This document shows positions 34,861 through 43,023 of a DNA stretch of 58,500 nucleotides, in pieces. The position numbers and the translations under genes were made by a program. This DNA is from Bacteroidales bacterium (lineage in GTDB: Bacteria; Bacteroidota; Bacteroidia; Bacteroidales; UBA3824). How positions within the stretch are numbered: the first letter of the stretch is position 1; each line of letters begins with the position of its first letter. The stretch lies in the NCBI GenBank assembly GCA_017543645.1, contig JAFYFR010000101.1:1-58500 (forward strand). The letters are read 5' to 3'. Under the pieces are notes generated by a model. It was not told where the DNA came from. It did no database searches and saw only the letters and a list, made by a program, of their open reading frames with translations.

Positions 34861-35328
34861 TTATTTATACTCTTGGTATTTGTCTTTTACGGTTTCTTTA
34901 GCACCGACCAAGGCATTTAAGTTGCTGTTGAATGTTTTTTTGAACTGATCGGGTGATGATGAAAAGAACTCAATCGACAAAGATATGCCGCCTTTGGTGG
35001 TAACCATACCTTTTACACAGCGTTTTGTTCTGTTGAGTTCGTTAACTGCTTTGAGTGCGGCATTGCGGTCTACGCCATCGCCGTTGAATCCTTCTCCGTG
35101 AAATTCTACATAAACTGGTGATTGTGACTCAAAGAATATCCAGTACAATGTGCCCTCTTTTTTAAAGCAGAGTGATTCGTCATCGTCATCAATGTAGGGA
35201 GAATAACCTTCGCTTGTGAGAAATGTTTTTACTGCTGCGCGGTAGTTTTTAGCCTCTTGCGACATTTCTTGTGCAAACAATGCGCTTGTCATAAATAATG
35301 CGACTACTAATAAAATTGCTTTTTTCAT
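34861..35328 (-). CDS. Small secreted protein of unknown function
   Basis: 155 residues with a clear signal peptide (MKKAILLVVALFMTSALFAQ). The mature part starts with a helix (EAKNYRAAVKTFLTSEGY), then alternating strands with a run of acidic residues (DDDDES) and helix FKKTFNSNLNALVG at the end. The alpha-beta-alpha order recalls YbjN-like folds, but this is only a resemblance. It is alone on its strand. Confidence 0.75.
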   Translation of the reverse strand: MKKAILLVVALFMTSALFAQEMSQEAKNYRAAVKTFLTSEGYSPYIDDDDESLCFKKEGTLYWIFFESQSPVYVEFHGEGFNGDGVDRNAALKAVNELNRTKRCVKGMVTTKGGISLSIEFFSSSPDQFKKTFNSNLNALVGAKETVKDKYQEYK

Positions 35329-35426
35329 GATAAATTGTTTTTTTAAAGTTAAAAATTTTACGTTATTAATTTTGTTGCAATATACAACAAATTTTATTCC
35401 ATGTCAATAAATAACGTATAATTAAT

Positions 35427-36671
35427 CTATTTCATTGTATTAATAATTTTAAAAACAACAAGACGGTCGCCACGGTTGGCATAGTCGGTGTTGTAAATGG
35501 TTATGAGATAGTTGTTTTCGGTATTGTACCACGAGCCGTCGGGATATTCCATTGTGCCGTCGTCGTGTAATAATATAAAGGTGTAGTTGTAGAGACCTTG
35601 CTTGAGGAGCATTGTACATTCGTAAAGTTCGTTGGCTTGGTTGTAGGTCATCAGGTTTTCTTCTGCAAACGAGTAGTTCGACAACGCACCGAAAACGTAC
35701 ATTTTGCCTTCCTCTGCCGGAGTGTAGTTGAGGCGGAAAAGCACGTTGATATAGTCAGATTCCAAGTCGCGGTCGAATCCACGGTCGTTTTTTACGTAGT
35801 ATTGTCCGTTGATGTCTTCTTTGTATGAATACGACACCTCGGTAGGGTAATGCACCGAAAGCTGGTAGTTGTAAAGACCGTTTCGGTACTCTATCCTGTC
35901 GATTCCTAATGCTTTGAAATTCACATCTTTGGCATCGAAATAGAGGTATTCGTTTCCGCCCGGGAATATGTTTCCGCCATCGTTTTGGTGATAGCGGAGT
36001 GTGTAAGTGTCGGCAAAGTTGTATTCTAATTTGTGACGGTGGTTGATGTCGTTGTTTTGCTCTACGTATACTTTGAGAAATCCTGCCGGGTTCGACATAC
36101 GTTGCCTGCTGTTGTCGATGCTTACTTTTATTTGTTGGTGAGTTACAGAGTGTTCGGCTAAGAACGGACGCTCGGTCTGCGCCTCTACTGCTAATAGTGT
36201 CTCGGGTTCGGCTATCATAAACTTTTTCTGAAGGATAATTTCCTCAGGGTCAGACTCGTCGAAGATTTTGATGATATAGTTGCCGCTGATTTTGAGTTGT
36301 ACGTCGTTGTTGGGAATATCTATAATATAATGTGTGAAGAGGCTGTGGGTGTTGAACGAGTTTTTTGACTTGTCGATAATCCTGTTGTTGAATCCGTCGG
36401 CAAACTCGTAAAAGTCGAGGTCGTCGGGCTCGAAATCAGCGTTGCAATGCCTTATGGAATACGATAGCTGGCGGTAGGGGTCGTTCAGCACGTCGAAACT
36501 TAGTGTCAGGCTTTCGCCCAAAGTGCATAATGGCATACCCATTTCGGCACCGGTTTTTCTAAACTCGACGGTTTTAACGCCTTGTGCTGCAAATTCTTCC
36601 GCAATTTGAGCCGATACGTTCTGTGCTACCGACACAACAGCTATTATGGCGATAATTTTTTTTACAATCAT
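35427..36671 (-). CDS. Type IX secretion system plug protein (DUF5103 family)
   Basis: 414 residues with a signal peptide (MIVKKIIAIIAVVSVAQNVSAQ). The family signature is seen in LSYSIRHCNADFEPDDLDFYEF, IRIEYRNGLYNYQLSVHYP-like text near 265, and YNYTFILLHDDGTMEYPDGSW near the end. In the T9SS this protein closes the lateral opening of the SprA translocon when PorV is absent. No other T9SS component or T9SS-sorted cargo is in the window, so the rest must be elsewhere. Confidence 0.88.
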   Translation of the reverse strand: MIVKKIIAIIAVVSVAQNVSAQIAEEFAAQGVKTVEFRKTGAEMGMPLCTLGESLTLSFDVLNDPYRQLSYSIRHCNADFEPDDLDFYEFADGFNNRIIDKSKNSFNTHSLFTHYIIDIPNNDVQLKISGNYIIKIFDESDPEEIILQKKFMIAEPETLLAVEAQTERPFLAEHSVTHQQIKVSIDNSRQRMSNPAGFLKVYVEQNNDINHRHKLEYNFADTYTLRYHQNDGGNIFPGGNEYLYFDAKDVNFKALGIDRIEYRNGLYNYQLSVHYPTEVSYSYKEDINGQYYVKNDRGFDRDLESDYINVLFRLNYTPAEEGKMYVFGALSNYSFAEENLMTYNQANELYECTMLLKQGLYNYTFILLHDDGTMEYPDGSWYNTENNYLITIYNTDYANRGDRLVVFKIINTMK

Positions 36672-36740
36672 AGCGTAGGTTTATTATTTCTACAATACCT
36701 TTGCAAAGTTTTAAATAATATTTCAAAAACGGATAAAATT

Positions 36741-37772
36741 ATGAAAATAGTTTGCGACAACAAGGTCAGATTTTTGGACGGTGTGTTCGACGGTATCGCT
36801 GATGTGGTTTTTGTACCCGGACGCGAAATTACACCCGAAATAGTAAAAGATGCCGATGCTCTTTTGGTGCGCACCCGTACACATTGCAATGAACAATTGC
36901 TCAAAGGCAGCAATGTTAAGTTTATCGGCACTGCCACAATAGGTTACGACCATATTGACACTCAATACTGCGAACAAAACAACATATTTTGGACTAACGC
37001 TCCGGGCTGCAATTCGGGTTCGGTGTGCCAATATGTTGTTTCGGTATTAGCTTGTATGTCAAAATATTACGGCTTCGAACTTGAAGATAAGACCATCGGA
37101 GTGATAGGAGCGGGGCATGTGGGTGCAAAGGTTATTAAAGCGGCCAAACAATTGGGAATGAATGTTTTGGTGAACGACCCTCCGCTTCAATTATCAGGCA
37201 ATAAGGAATACGATTTCTGTTCGCTCGATTATTTGCTGCGACATTCTGATATTGTGGATATTCACGTGCCATATACCGCATCGGGAGAATTTGCAACTCA
37301 CCATCTTTGCAACGATGAATTTATTTCTAAAATGAAAGATTGTGCTGTGCTGATAAATTCTTCGCGAGGCGCAGTGGCTGATAATCAGGCTGTTTTAACG
37401 GCTTTAAATAATAACCAACTACTCACCGCCGTGCTTGATGTTTGGGAAAACGAGCCAGATATTAATCATGAATTGCTCAACCGTGTTTTTATCGGAACAC
37501 CTCACATTGCAGGTTATTCGGTAGACGGCAAAGCAAATGCTACTATGCAGATTATTAGAAGTTTAAGTAAGTTTTTTAATCTCGGTTTAGACAGTTGGAT
37601 ACCAAATACCAGTCAATATCCGGGTTTAAGTCTTAATTACGACCAATTGAATGATTTTAAATTGGTTTTGCGCTCATATAATGTTATGTCCGACAGCATA
37701 AACCTGAAAACTTCACCCGAAAAATTTGAATATTTTCGCGAGAATTATCCTACGCGCAGGGAATGTTTGTAA
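36741..37772 (+). CDS. pdxB: 4-phosphoerythronate dehydrogenase
   Basis: 343 residues from ATG 36741 (MKIVCDNKVRFLDGVF); a longer frame back to 36582 runs through the promoter region. It oxidises 4-phosphoerythronate in the DXP-independent... pyridoxal-5'-phosphate pathway (DXP-dependent branch of vitamin B6 synthesis). Seen: the RTRTHCNEQLL start, GTATIGYDHID, the NAD-binding GVIGAGHVGAKVI, SSRGAVADNQAV and GTPHIAGYS, where the His is catalytic. TACCTTTG at 36696-36703 is its likely -7 box, without a TTTG at -33. No other pdx gene is near. Confidence 0.93.
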   Translation: MKIVCDNKVRFLDGVFDGIADVVFVPGREITPEIVKDADALLVRTRTHCNEQLLKGSNVKFIGTATIGYDHIDTQYCEQNNIFWTNAPGCNSGSVCQYVVSVLACMSKYYGFELEDKTIGVIGAGHVGAKVIKAAKQLGMNVLVNDPPLQLSGNKEYDFCSLDYLLRHSDIVDIHVPYTASGEFATHHLCNDEFISKMKDCAVLINSSRGAVADNQAVLTALNNNQLLTAVLDVWENEPDINHELLNRVFIGTPHIAGYSVDGKANATMQIIRSLSKFFNLGLDSWIPNTSQYPGLSLNYDQLNDFKLVLRSYNVMSDSINLKTSPEKFEYFRENYPTRRECL

Positions 37773-37773
37773 T

Positions 37774-37809
37774 AAAAAAAAACGAACCTTACAACTGGTC
37801 CGTTTTTTT
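37774..37809. terminator. Hairpin terminator after pdxB
   Basis: An A-run, then ACGAACC / GGTCCGT (one A-C mismatch) with an 8-nt loop, then seven T. The A-run on the other side makes it usable in both directions. Confidence 0.65.
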
Positions 37810-38008
37810 GTTAGGTTTTAAAAAAATAATTCAAAAACGTTTTAGGTATGTTTGGCCTTAAAGTGTCGGTTCGGTAAGGCACATGTTTTGTTTAGTCTGT
37901 TTGTTTAGTTTGTTTACATTATTAAGACACTTGTGAGGCAAAATACCCTAATATTAAAAAGCATTTTCTTTACTTTTTATTTGTAAGCGGTTGATTATTA
38001 ACTATGTA

Positions 38009-39973
38009 TTAGTCGCCAAACCTCCATAAAATTCCGAACATGAAGTGCAAATCGGTGATAGGATAGCAGTCGGCGGGCGCGTAAAAATCTTGGTAAACGC
38101 CGTCGTTGAGGTGTTCCCACTTGAAAAACATCAGCACACCCCTGATTTTGATATTGCAGAAAGCATTGAAAACCGGGTACTTACCCACGTTGTAACGTCC
38201 CGAAGGATAGAATACCGATGTGGCGGGGCTGTATCCGTAAGATTTGTATTCGCTGGTGATGCGTACTTCGCCGCCGATTTGTGTGAGCAACACTTTTGGC
38301 ACAAGGTAAAACTCGAAATATGTTGAGTGGTAGAGCGAGAACTGCGGCAGGTTGAGAATTTCGTTTCGGTTGGTCTGTTGCCATGTAAACCTGTTGGCAA
38401 ACCCCACGTGCCATACAAAAAAGTCTTTGGTAACGCTTATGGTGTTAACCGAAAGCACGCTGTCTTTGTCTAACTGTGCGGGAACAGCCTCTTCGTTGAA
38501 ATAGATGTAGTTTCTAATCAGGTGGCTCGATGCCGACACTTTGAAATGCAGCCTCGGGATTCCGAACTCGCCGCCTAAGCGCATGGTTTGACTATTCTCA
38601 AAACGGTTGTTCCACTTGTAGTTATTGCCAAAATAGTATTGTTCAAAATATGTTGGAGAGAGGTTGTAGAAATCAAAATTCGCGTTCAAATATCCGTTTA
38701 CAGTGTCGGTGTGCTGTTTAAATATTTTGAAACCGAGTTTGGCGTTGAACTCCATGTCGCCCAGTCTGCTACCGTAGATGTACTGCTTGTAGTCGGCACC
38801 GAGAAAGAGGTTGCGCGATTTGTTTTTGAATACTCCTGCCTCGAAAAATGTGTTTTCCTTGATTACCGAACTTGTGTTTTCGATATAGTTGCCGAGCGCA
38901 TGGTATTTTTCATGTTCTACTCCTATGGCACCGCGCAGTCCGGGCGAGAGACCACGGAGCTGTCCCTCGCAAATTTTCAGTTGGAATTTGTTGGTGAATC
39001 GGTGAAAATATATCGAGTCGAACGTGGTGGGTGTGCGTTTCAAAAACTGCGAATATACCGTGGAGTCCATGTCCTTGTCGGTGTATGCGCGGAACTCTTT
39101 CTCATAATCAAACACATAGTTGAATGCAATTCGCGGAGTGTAAATCTCTTGGCGTGTGGTGTCGTTGATAATTTTGAAGTCGGTGGAACCGATAGAGTAT
39201 TCGCTCACCAAGCCCCAGTGACGGTAGCCCCAGAGGTTGTCGCTTTTTTCCATCTTGGTGTTGAAACGTCTGTTGGTGATGTCCATTGAGTCGATGATGC
39301 CGCCGTTTTCTTGAATCTGGAATTTGTTGAACTTATAATAAGTGTACAGGCTGAAATGCTTTCCCCTATAGCTGATATTTGGAGCAAACGACACAAGCCT
39401 TGTCTGCTGGCTCGAAAGCCGTCCCTTGCTGCCGTCGAGCTTGATGTTGAACGCCCAGTTGAGTCGGCTGTTAACGTTCTGAGTGTGAGTGAAGTCTACA
39501 ATCTGGCAGTTGCGAGCCTTTGGTGCTGTGGCATAGTAGAGCCATGTGTAAGGGTGGTTTACCTGATAATATTTGGTGTTTTCGGGAACGTTCCAAAAAT
39601 CGTCTAAATAGTTAAAAAACACTATCGAGTTCCACTTGTTGATGGGACGGTCGTCAAAAATGTTTGATATATAAGGGGAACCCATGTTGCCGAGGTTGGT
39701 AACCGACAACGAGTGTTTGTCGTTCTTGTCGTAGATTTGGAACATGTGCAGCGAAGTGTCCTGCGCCATATCGTACTCCACAGGGCCGCAGTCTTTGCCA
39801 AGAGTCCACATACTTACTTTGAGGGGATAGTCTTTTTTGTTTTTATCCTTCTCTTTGCTTTTGCTTTTTTGTGCAGTAACGTCTCCTGCCGACGATAACA
39901 CTATTAATAATAAGGCTGTTGCAAATTTTATCAGCCAATTGCTCTTGTTTATATGATAGAAAACTGATTTCAT
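38009..39973 (-). CDS. Putative outer-membrane porin (Porin_10 type)
   Basis: 654 residues from the ATG at 39973 (MKSVFYHINKSNWLIKFATALLLIV), which gives a proper signal peptide ending at TAQ; the frame from 40039 adds 22 residues upstream of the likely promoter. A Lys-rich segment (KSKSKEKDKNKKDYP) follows the signal. The body is a series of amphipathic strands with aromatic ends, closing LHFMFGILWRFGD, the usual outer-membrane barrel end. Substrate unknown. Confidence 0.85.
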   Translation of the reverse strand: MKSVFYHINKSNWLIKFATALLLIVLSSAGDVTAQKSKSKEKDKNKKDYPLKVSMWTLGKDCGPVEYDMAQDTSLHMFQIYDKNDKHSLSVTNLGNMGSPYISNIFDDRPINKWNSIVFFNYLDDFWNVPENTKYYQVNHPYTWLYYATAPKARNCQIVDFTHTQNVNSRLNWAFNIKLDGSKGRLSSQQTRLVSFAPNISYRGKHFSLYTYYKFNKFQIQENGGIIDSMDITNRRFNTKMEKSDNLWGYRHWGLVSEYSIGSTDFKIINDTTRQEIYTPRIAFNYVFDYEKEFRAYTDKDMDSTVYSQFLKRTPTTFDSIYFHRFTNKFQLKICEGQLRGLSPGLRGAIGVEHEKYHALGNYIENTSSVIKENTFFEAGVFKNKSRNLFLGADYKQYIYGSRLGDMEFNAKLGFKIFKQHTDTVNGYLNANFDFYNLSPTYFEQYYFGNNYKWNNRFENSQTMRLGGEFGIPRLHFKVSASSHLIRNYIYFNEEAVPAQLDKDSVLSVNTISVTKDFFVWHVGFANRFTWQQTNRNEILNLPQFSLYHSTYFEFYLVPKVLLTQIGGEVRITSEYKSYGYSPATSVFYPSGRYNVGKYPVFNAFCNIKIRGVLMFFKWEHLNDGVYQDFYAPADCYPITDLHFMFGILWRFGD

Positions 39974-40023
39974 TTTTAAAACTATTCTAACTGTATCTGC
40001 CAATCTTGCGGCAAAAATCTCTG

Positions 40024-40055
40024 CAAAAATAACGCTCAATTATCAAAACGTCAAA
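40024..40055 (-). promoter_or_regulatory. Promoter of the porin gene
   Basis: On the minus strand TTTG (40055-40052), a 20-bp spacer and TATTTTTG (40031-40024), about 50 bp before the ATG at 39973. This supports that start over the longer frame. Confidence 0.55.
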
Positions 40056-40164
40056 TTTTTTGCGTGTTTATTCGTTATAAAAAATCAATTATTGCATAAT
40101 GCTGCTTTGTAACAGTCATATAATCAATTTATTGAAAAATATTACAAAAAACTTATTAAAAAAA

Positions 40165-40197
40165 TTTGCATAATAACATCAAAACACATTAACTTTG
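40165..40197 (+). promoter_or_regulatory. Promoter of tRNA-His
   Basis: TTTG at 40165-40168, a 21-bp spacer, TAACTTTG at 40190-40197, continuing GCACCCG, a start-site context also seen at the putative rRNA promoter near 58403. Confidence 0.65.
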
Positions 40198-40212
40198 CAC
40201 CCGAAAAAATTG

Positions 40213-40286
40213 GCCGAGGTAGCTCAGTTGGTTAGAGCATCGGATTGTGGATCCGAGGGTCATGGGTTCGAATCTCTTCCTCGGTA
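40213..40286 (+). tRNA. tRNA-His (GTG anticodon)
   Basis: A full cloverleaf can be drawn: acceptor GCCGAGG / CCTCGGT (first pair G-T), D arm GCTC...GAGC, anticodon stem TCGGA / TCCGA with loop TTGTGGA (anticodon GTG at 40247-40249), and T loop TTCGAAT. The T stem has one T-T mismatch. A G lies at position -1, as in tRNA-His. CCA is not encoded. Confidence 0.95.
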
Positions 40287-40294
40287 CTTTTTTG

Positions 40295-40324
40295 AAGGTC
40301 GCTGTTTTGCGGCCTTTTTTTTTG
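40295..40324 (+). terminator. Terminator of tRNA-His
   Basis: AAGGTCGC / GCGGCCTT with a 6-nt loop and one G-T pair, then a long T-run, starting 8 bases after the tRNA. Confidence 0.85.
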
Positions 40325-40363
40325 CAAAAAAAATTATTATTTTGTGTTTCTGGAATCAAAAAT

Positions 40364-40394
40364 TTTGAAATTATCAAAATATAGATTACATTTG
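40364..40394 (+). promoter_or_regulatory. Promoter of the SPOR/FloA operon
   Basis: TTTG at 40364-40367, a 19-bp spacer and TACATTTG at 40387-40394; the ATG follows 30 bp downstream. Confidence 0.75.
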
Positions 40395-40424
40395 TAAGCG
40401 AAACTATAATTTTTTCAGACTAAG

Positions 40425-43010
40425 ATGAAAATTCTAAAACTGGCTTTGGCAATAGCCGCACCCGCAATGTTGTCGGTAGCATTTACACCGATGGATAAAT
40501 TGCCCGAAATGTCTAATAATGTATTGTATGTCAACCAAATAACATCTCCATGCGGTTCGTTTAAATTGTGCGACCGTCCCTATTACGATTCGCTCTTTAC
40601 CAAAAAGGAGCTCAAGAAGCTCGCAAGGGCTGAGAAACTCCGTGGCAAGTACGAGGAAGGTTTGCTCCAAAAGGCCGCTTACGACACCGAGGCCAACGAC
40701 TTGGAACGTGGCGACGACAAGAGCTCGAAAAACACCAAAAAGATTGCCAAGCTCCGCGCCAAAGCATCCAGTGCCGAGCTTGACGCTTTTAAAAAATTTG
40801 AAACCGCTTGCACCATTTTCAAAGAAGTGTACACGTCGGAGTTGAAAAAACAAATTACTGATACTTCGTCGGCACGGGGTAAGGCTGCAAAAAAACTTGC
40901 GGACGAGGCTCAGCAACTCTACGCCGCCGTGGACGACGACAGAAAAACCGTTACCAGCGACAACATCTTGCAGGTTTGCCGTTCTATTAACCACAAACTC
41001 AACAAAGCTGTTGCCAATCAGGAACTTGCATTCGCCATTCTTCACAACGACAAGGAGGTGGATTATACCCAATATCTCTTGCCTACGAATGTCAATCCCG
41101 AGCCTTCGCCTTCGGGCAATGTGGCTAAAGATGAGATGCCTGTGCTGCAAGCTCCTCAGCATTACGACTTTGCCACCGACAACAATATCTACCGCATACG
41201 TTACGATCAATTTGTTGATAGCCTGAAAGTTTCCGAAGCAGACCGCACCGCCATGAAAAAACAGTTCGACGCTGAACAAAACGCTTCGCAGCAGATGCTC
41301 AAGGCTCGCGGACACGGTAGCAAGGCGGACACTATGCGAGTTTATGCAAAAGAGGCTGTTACAGTTACCGAAAGAGAATACTACGAGCAGATGGCGCAGG
41401 AGGAGGAGCTTAACGAATGTTCGGCTTTTGTAAGTGCTATCAATCAGAACGTTAAAACCAACAACGCACTTTTCGAACTTTATCAGAAGTATATTCCAAA
41501 GATTCGCACAAACAATTCTACCGCAAAGGCTTACGAAGATCAGGCGGTCAACCTCTTCAATATGTCAAAAACTTACGAGACTTCCGCCGCTAAGCAGTAT
41601 AGCAAGGTAGAGAAATACACCATCCTCTGCGAGGGTAACGAGTTGAAGCAGCAGGCTATAGCCAATATGGAAAACGCCATTGCATCGTATCTCGGTATGC
41701 CTCTCACCAGCGACAAGAATATAGCAGCTAACGAGGCTACTGCCAGAACCAACGGTGTGCCGCCTGACTTTAATGAGAGTGACGACGAGTCGGGTAATGC
41801 CGTTGCACAAACTGGCACAGGCAATGGTAATACCAATGTCAACAACCCAAAGGCGCAGCCTATTCCCTCGCCTGCCACCACAACACCTGCCACTACCACC
41901 ACAACTCCTAAGTCAAACACTACCTCAAAACCCAAAACTACTACTACAACTACACCGGCAGCTCCCAAGCCGGTTGTAGCCTCGGGTGCTAAGGACAAAA
42001 TTCCGGTTTCAAATTCTAACGCTCCGGCTGTTTCCACATGGTATTACACCGGCGAAGACCAGAGGTTGAAACCATATTCATTTCCTGCTGGAACAATTTT
42101 CACAGTGGAGACCGGCATTTACAAAGAGATGCCCGAGCCTGTAGACTTTCCAGCAATTAATGTTTTTGTAGCTGAAAAACTTAAAAATCAGAACTATATG
42201 CGTTACTATCTTGGGTCGTATAAGACTTACGATGCGGCTCTTGCTGCTCAGGCAATGGCTAAGAACGGCGGTTACAAGCAGTCGGTGGTTTCGGCCTTTG
42301 TCAACGGTAAAAAGACTGCCGTAGCCACAGCGAAGACCAACGCCGAAAAACAGCAGGGTTATCAGTCGCAGGTTCAGCGCGAACTCAAAGAGCTCAGCGC
42401 ATACCAGCAGCCGGTAGTTCCCGCTCCGCAGCCCGCAACTCCCGTCCAGGTGGTTTCGCAGCCCTCTGGTACTACCGACGCGCAGCCTTTGTCTAACATC
42501 TCCGGCACGGCCTACGCAGTGCAGATTTCATCTGTTCCTACATTGCTCACCAAATCGGCGTTTAATGTCAATCAGCTTTTCTACGACCAGAACGAAGGCG
42601 GATTATACCGCTATTACACAGGTGTTTCCACCGATTTGAACATAGCCAAGGCAAACCTCTCTACCATGAAGGCTTGCGGTTACGAAGATGCCTATATTAT
42701 AAAAGTGTCAGGCGGCAAAAACGCCGGCGCGGTTTCGTCAAACAATACGCAACCTGCCGCCAACAACCGTACAATTTACCGTGTGCAGATAGGCGCATAC
42801 AAGTCAGCGCTTTCGAAGGATAACAAAAACAAGATGGAAAAACTCAAAAAAAGCTATCCCGTGCATACTTCGCAGAGCGGAGAATATACAGTTTACACTG
42901 TTGGTGACTGCGACACAAGGGCACAGGCCGACCAGCTTAGAGCTAATCTTGTAAAAATGGGTTATACCGAATCGTATGTGGTAACTTTTATCAACGGCGT
43001 AAAACAATAA
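40425..43010 (+). CDS. Large coiled-coil protein with C-terminal SPOR-like repeats
   Basis: 861 residues. Likely signal peptide (MKILKLALAIAAPAMLSVAF). Residues about 55-440 are helical and charged, including long coiled-coil stretches. A low-complexity Thr/Pro/Lys linker follows (about 480-530). Then come three SPOR-like units: near 540-630, near 700-765 (AYAVQISSVP) and near 785-861 (IYRVQIGAYKSALSKDN, QADQLRANLVKMGYTESYVV). SPOR domains bind glycan strands stripped of stem peptides, usually at the division septum. Two FloA-like proteins follow, 13 bp downstream, so a link between peptidoglycan and membrane microdomains is plausible. Confidence 0.82.
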   Translation: MKILKLALAIAAPAMLSVAFTPMDKLPEMSNNVLYVNQITSPCGSFKLCDRPYYDSLFTKKELKKLARAEKLRGKYEEGLLQKAAYDTEANDLERGDDKSSKNTKKIAKLRAKASSAELDAFKKFETACTIFKEVYTSELKKQITDTSSARGKAAKKLADEAQQLYAAVDDDRKTVTSDNILQVCRSINHKLNKAVANQELAFAILHNDKEVDYTQYLLPTNVNPEPSPSGNVAKDEMPVLQAPQHYDFATDNNIYRIRYDQFVDSLKVSEADRTAMKKQFDAEQNASQQMLKARGHGSKADTMRVYAKEAVTVTEREYYEQMAQEEELNECSAFVSAINQNVKTNNALFELYQKYIPKIRTNNSTAKAYEDQAVNLFNMSKTYETSAAKQYSKVEKYTILCEGNELKQQAIANMENAIASYLGMPLTSDKNIAANEATARTNGVPPDFNESDDESGNAVAQTGTGNGNTNVNNPKAQPIPSPATTTPATTTTTPKSNTTSKPKTTTTTTPAAPKPVVASGAKDKIPVSNSNAPAVSTWYYTGEDQRLKPYSFPAGTIFTVETGIYKEMPEPVDFPAINVFVAEKLKNQNYMRYYLGSYKTYDAALAAQAMAKNGGYKQSVVSAFVNGKKTAVATAKTNAEKQQGYQSQVQRELKELSAYQQPVVPAPQPATPVQVVSQPSGTTDAQPLSNISGTAYAVQISSVPTLLTKSAFNVNQLFYDQNEGGLYRYYTGVSTDLNIAKANLSTMKACGYEDAYIIKVSGGKNAGAVSSNNTQPAANNRTIYRVQIGAYKSALSKDNKNKMEKLKKSYPVHTSQSGEYTVYTVGDCDTRAQADQLRANLVKMGYTESYVVTFINGVKQ

Positions 43011-43023
43011 ATATCGTTTTTTT

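Noticed and set aside
36582..36740. N-terminal extension of PdxB
   Set aside because: The extension covers the divergent promoter region and the family starts at MKIVCDNKV.
38009..40039. The 22-residue longer start of the porin
   Set aside because: The likely promoter at 40024-40055 overlaps that start, and the signal peptide begins properly at 39973.
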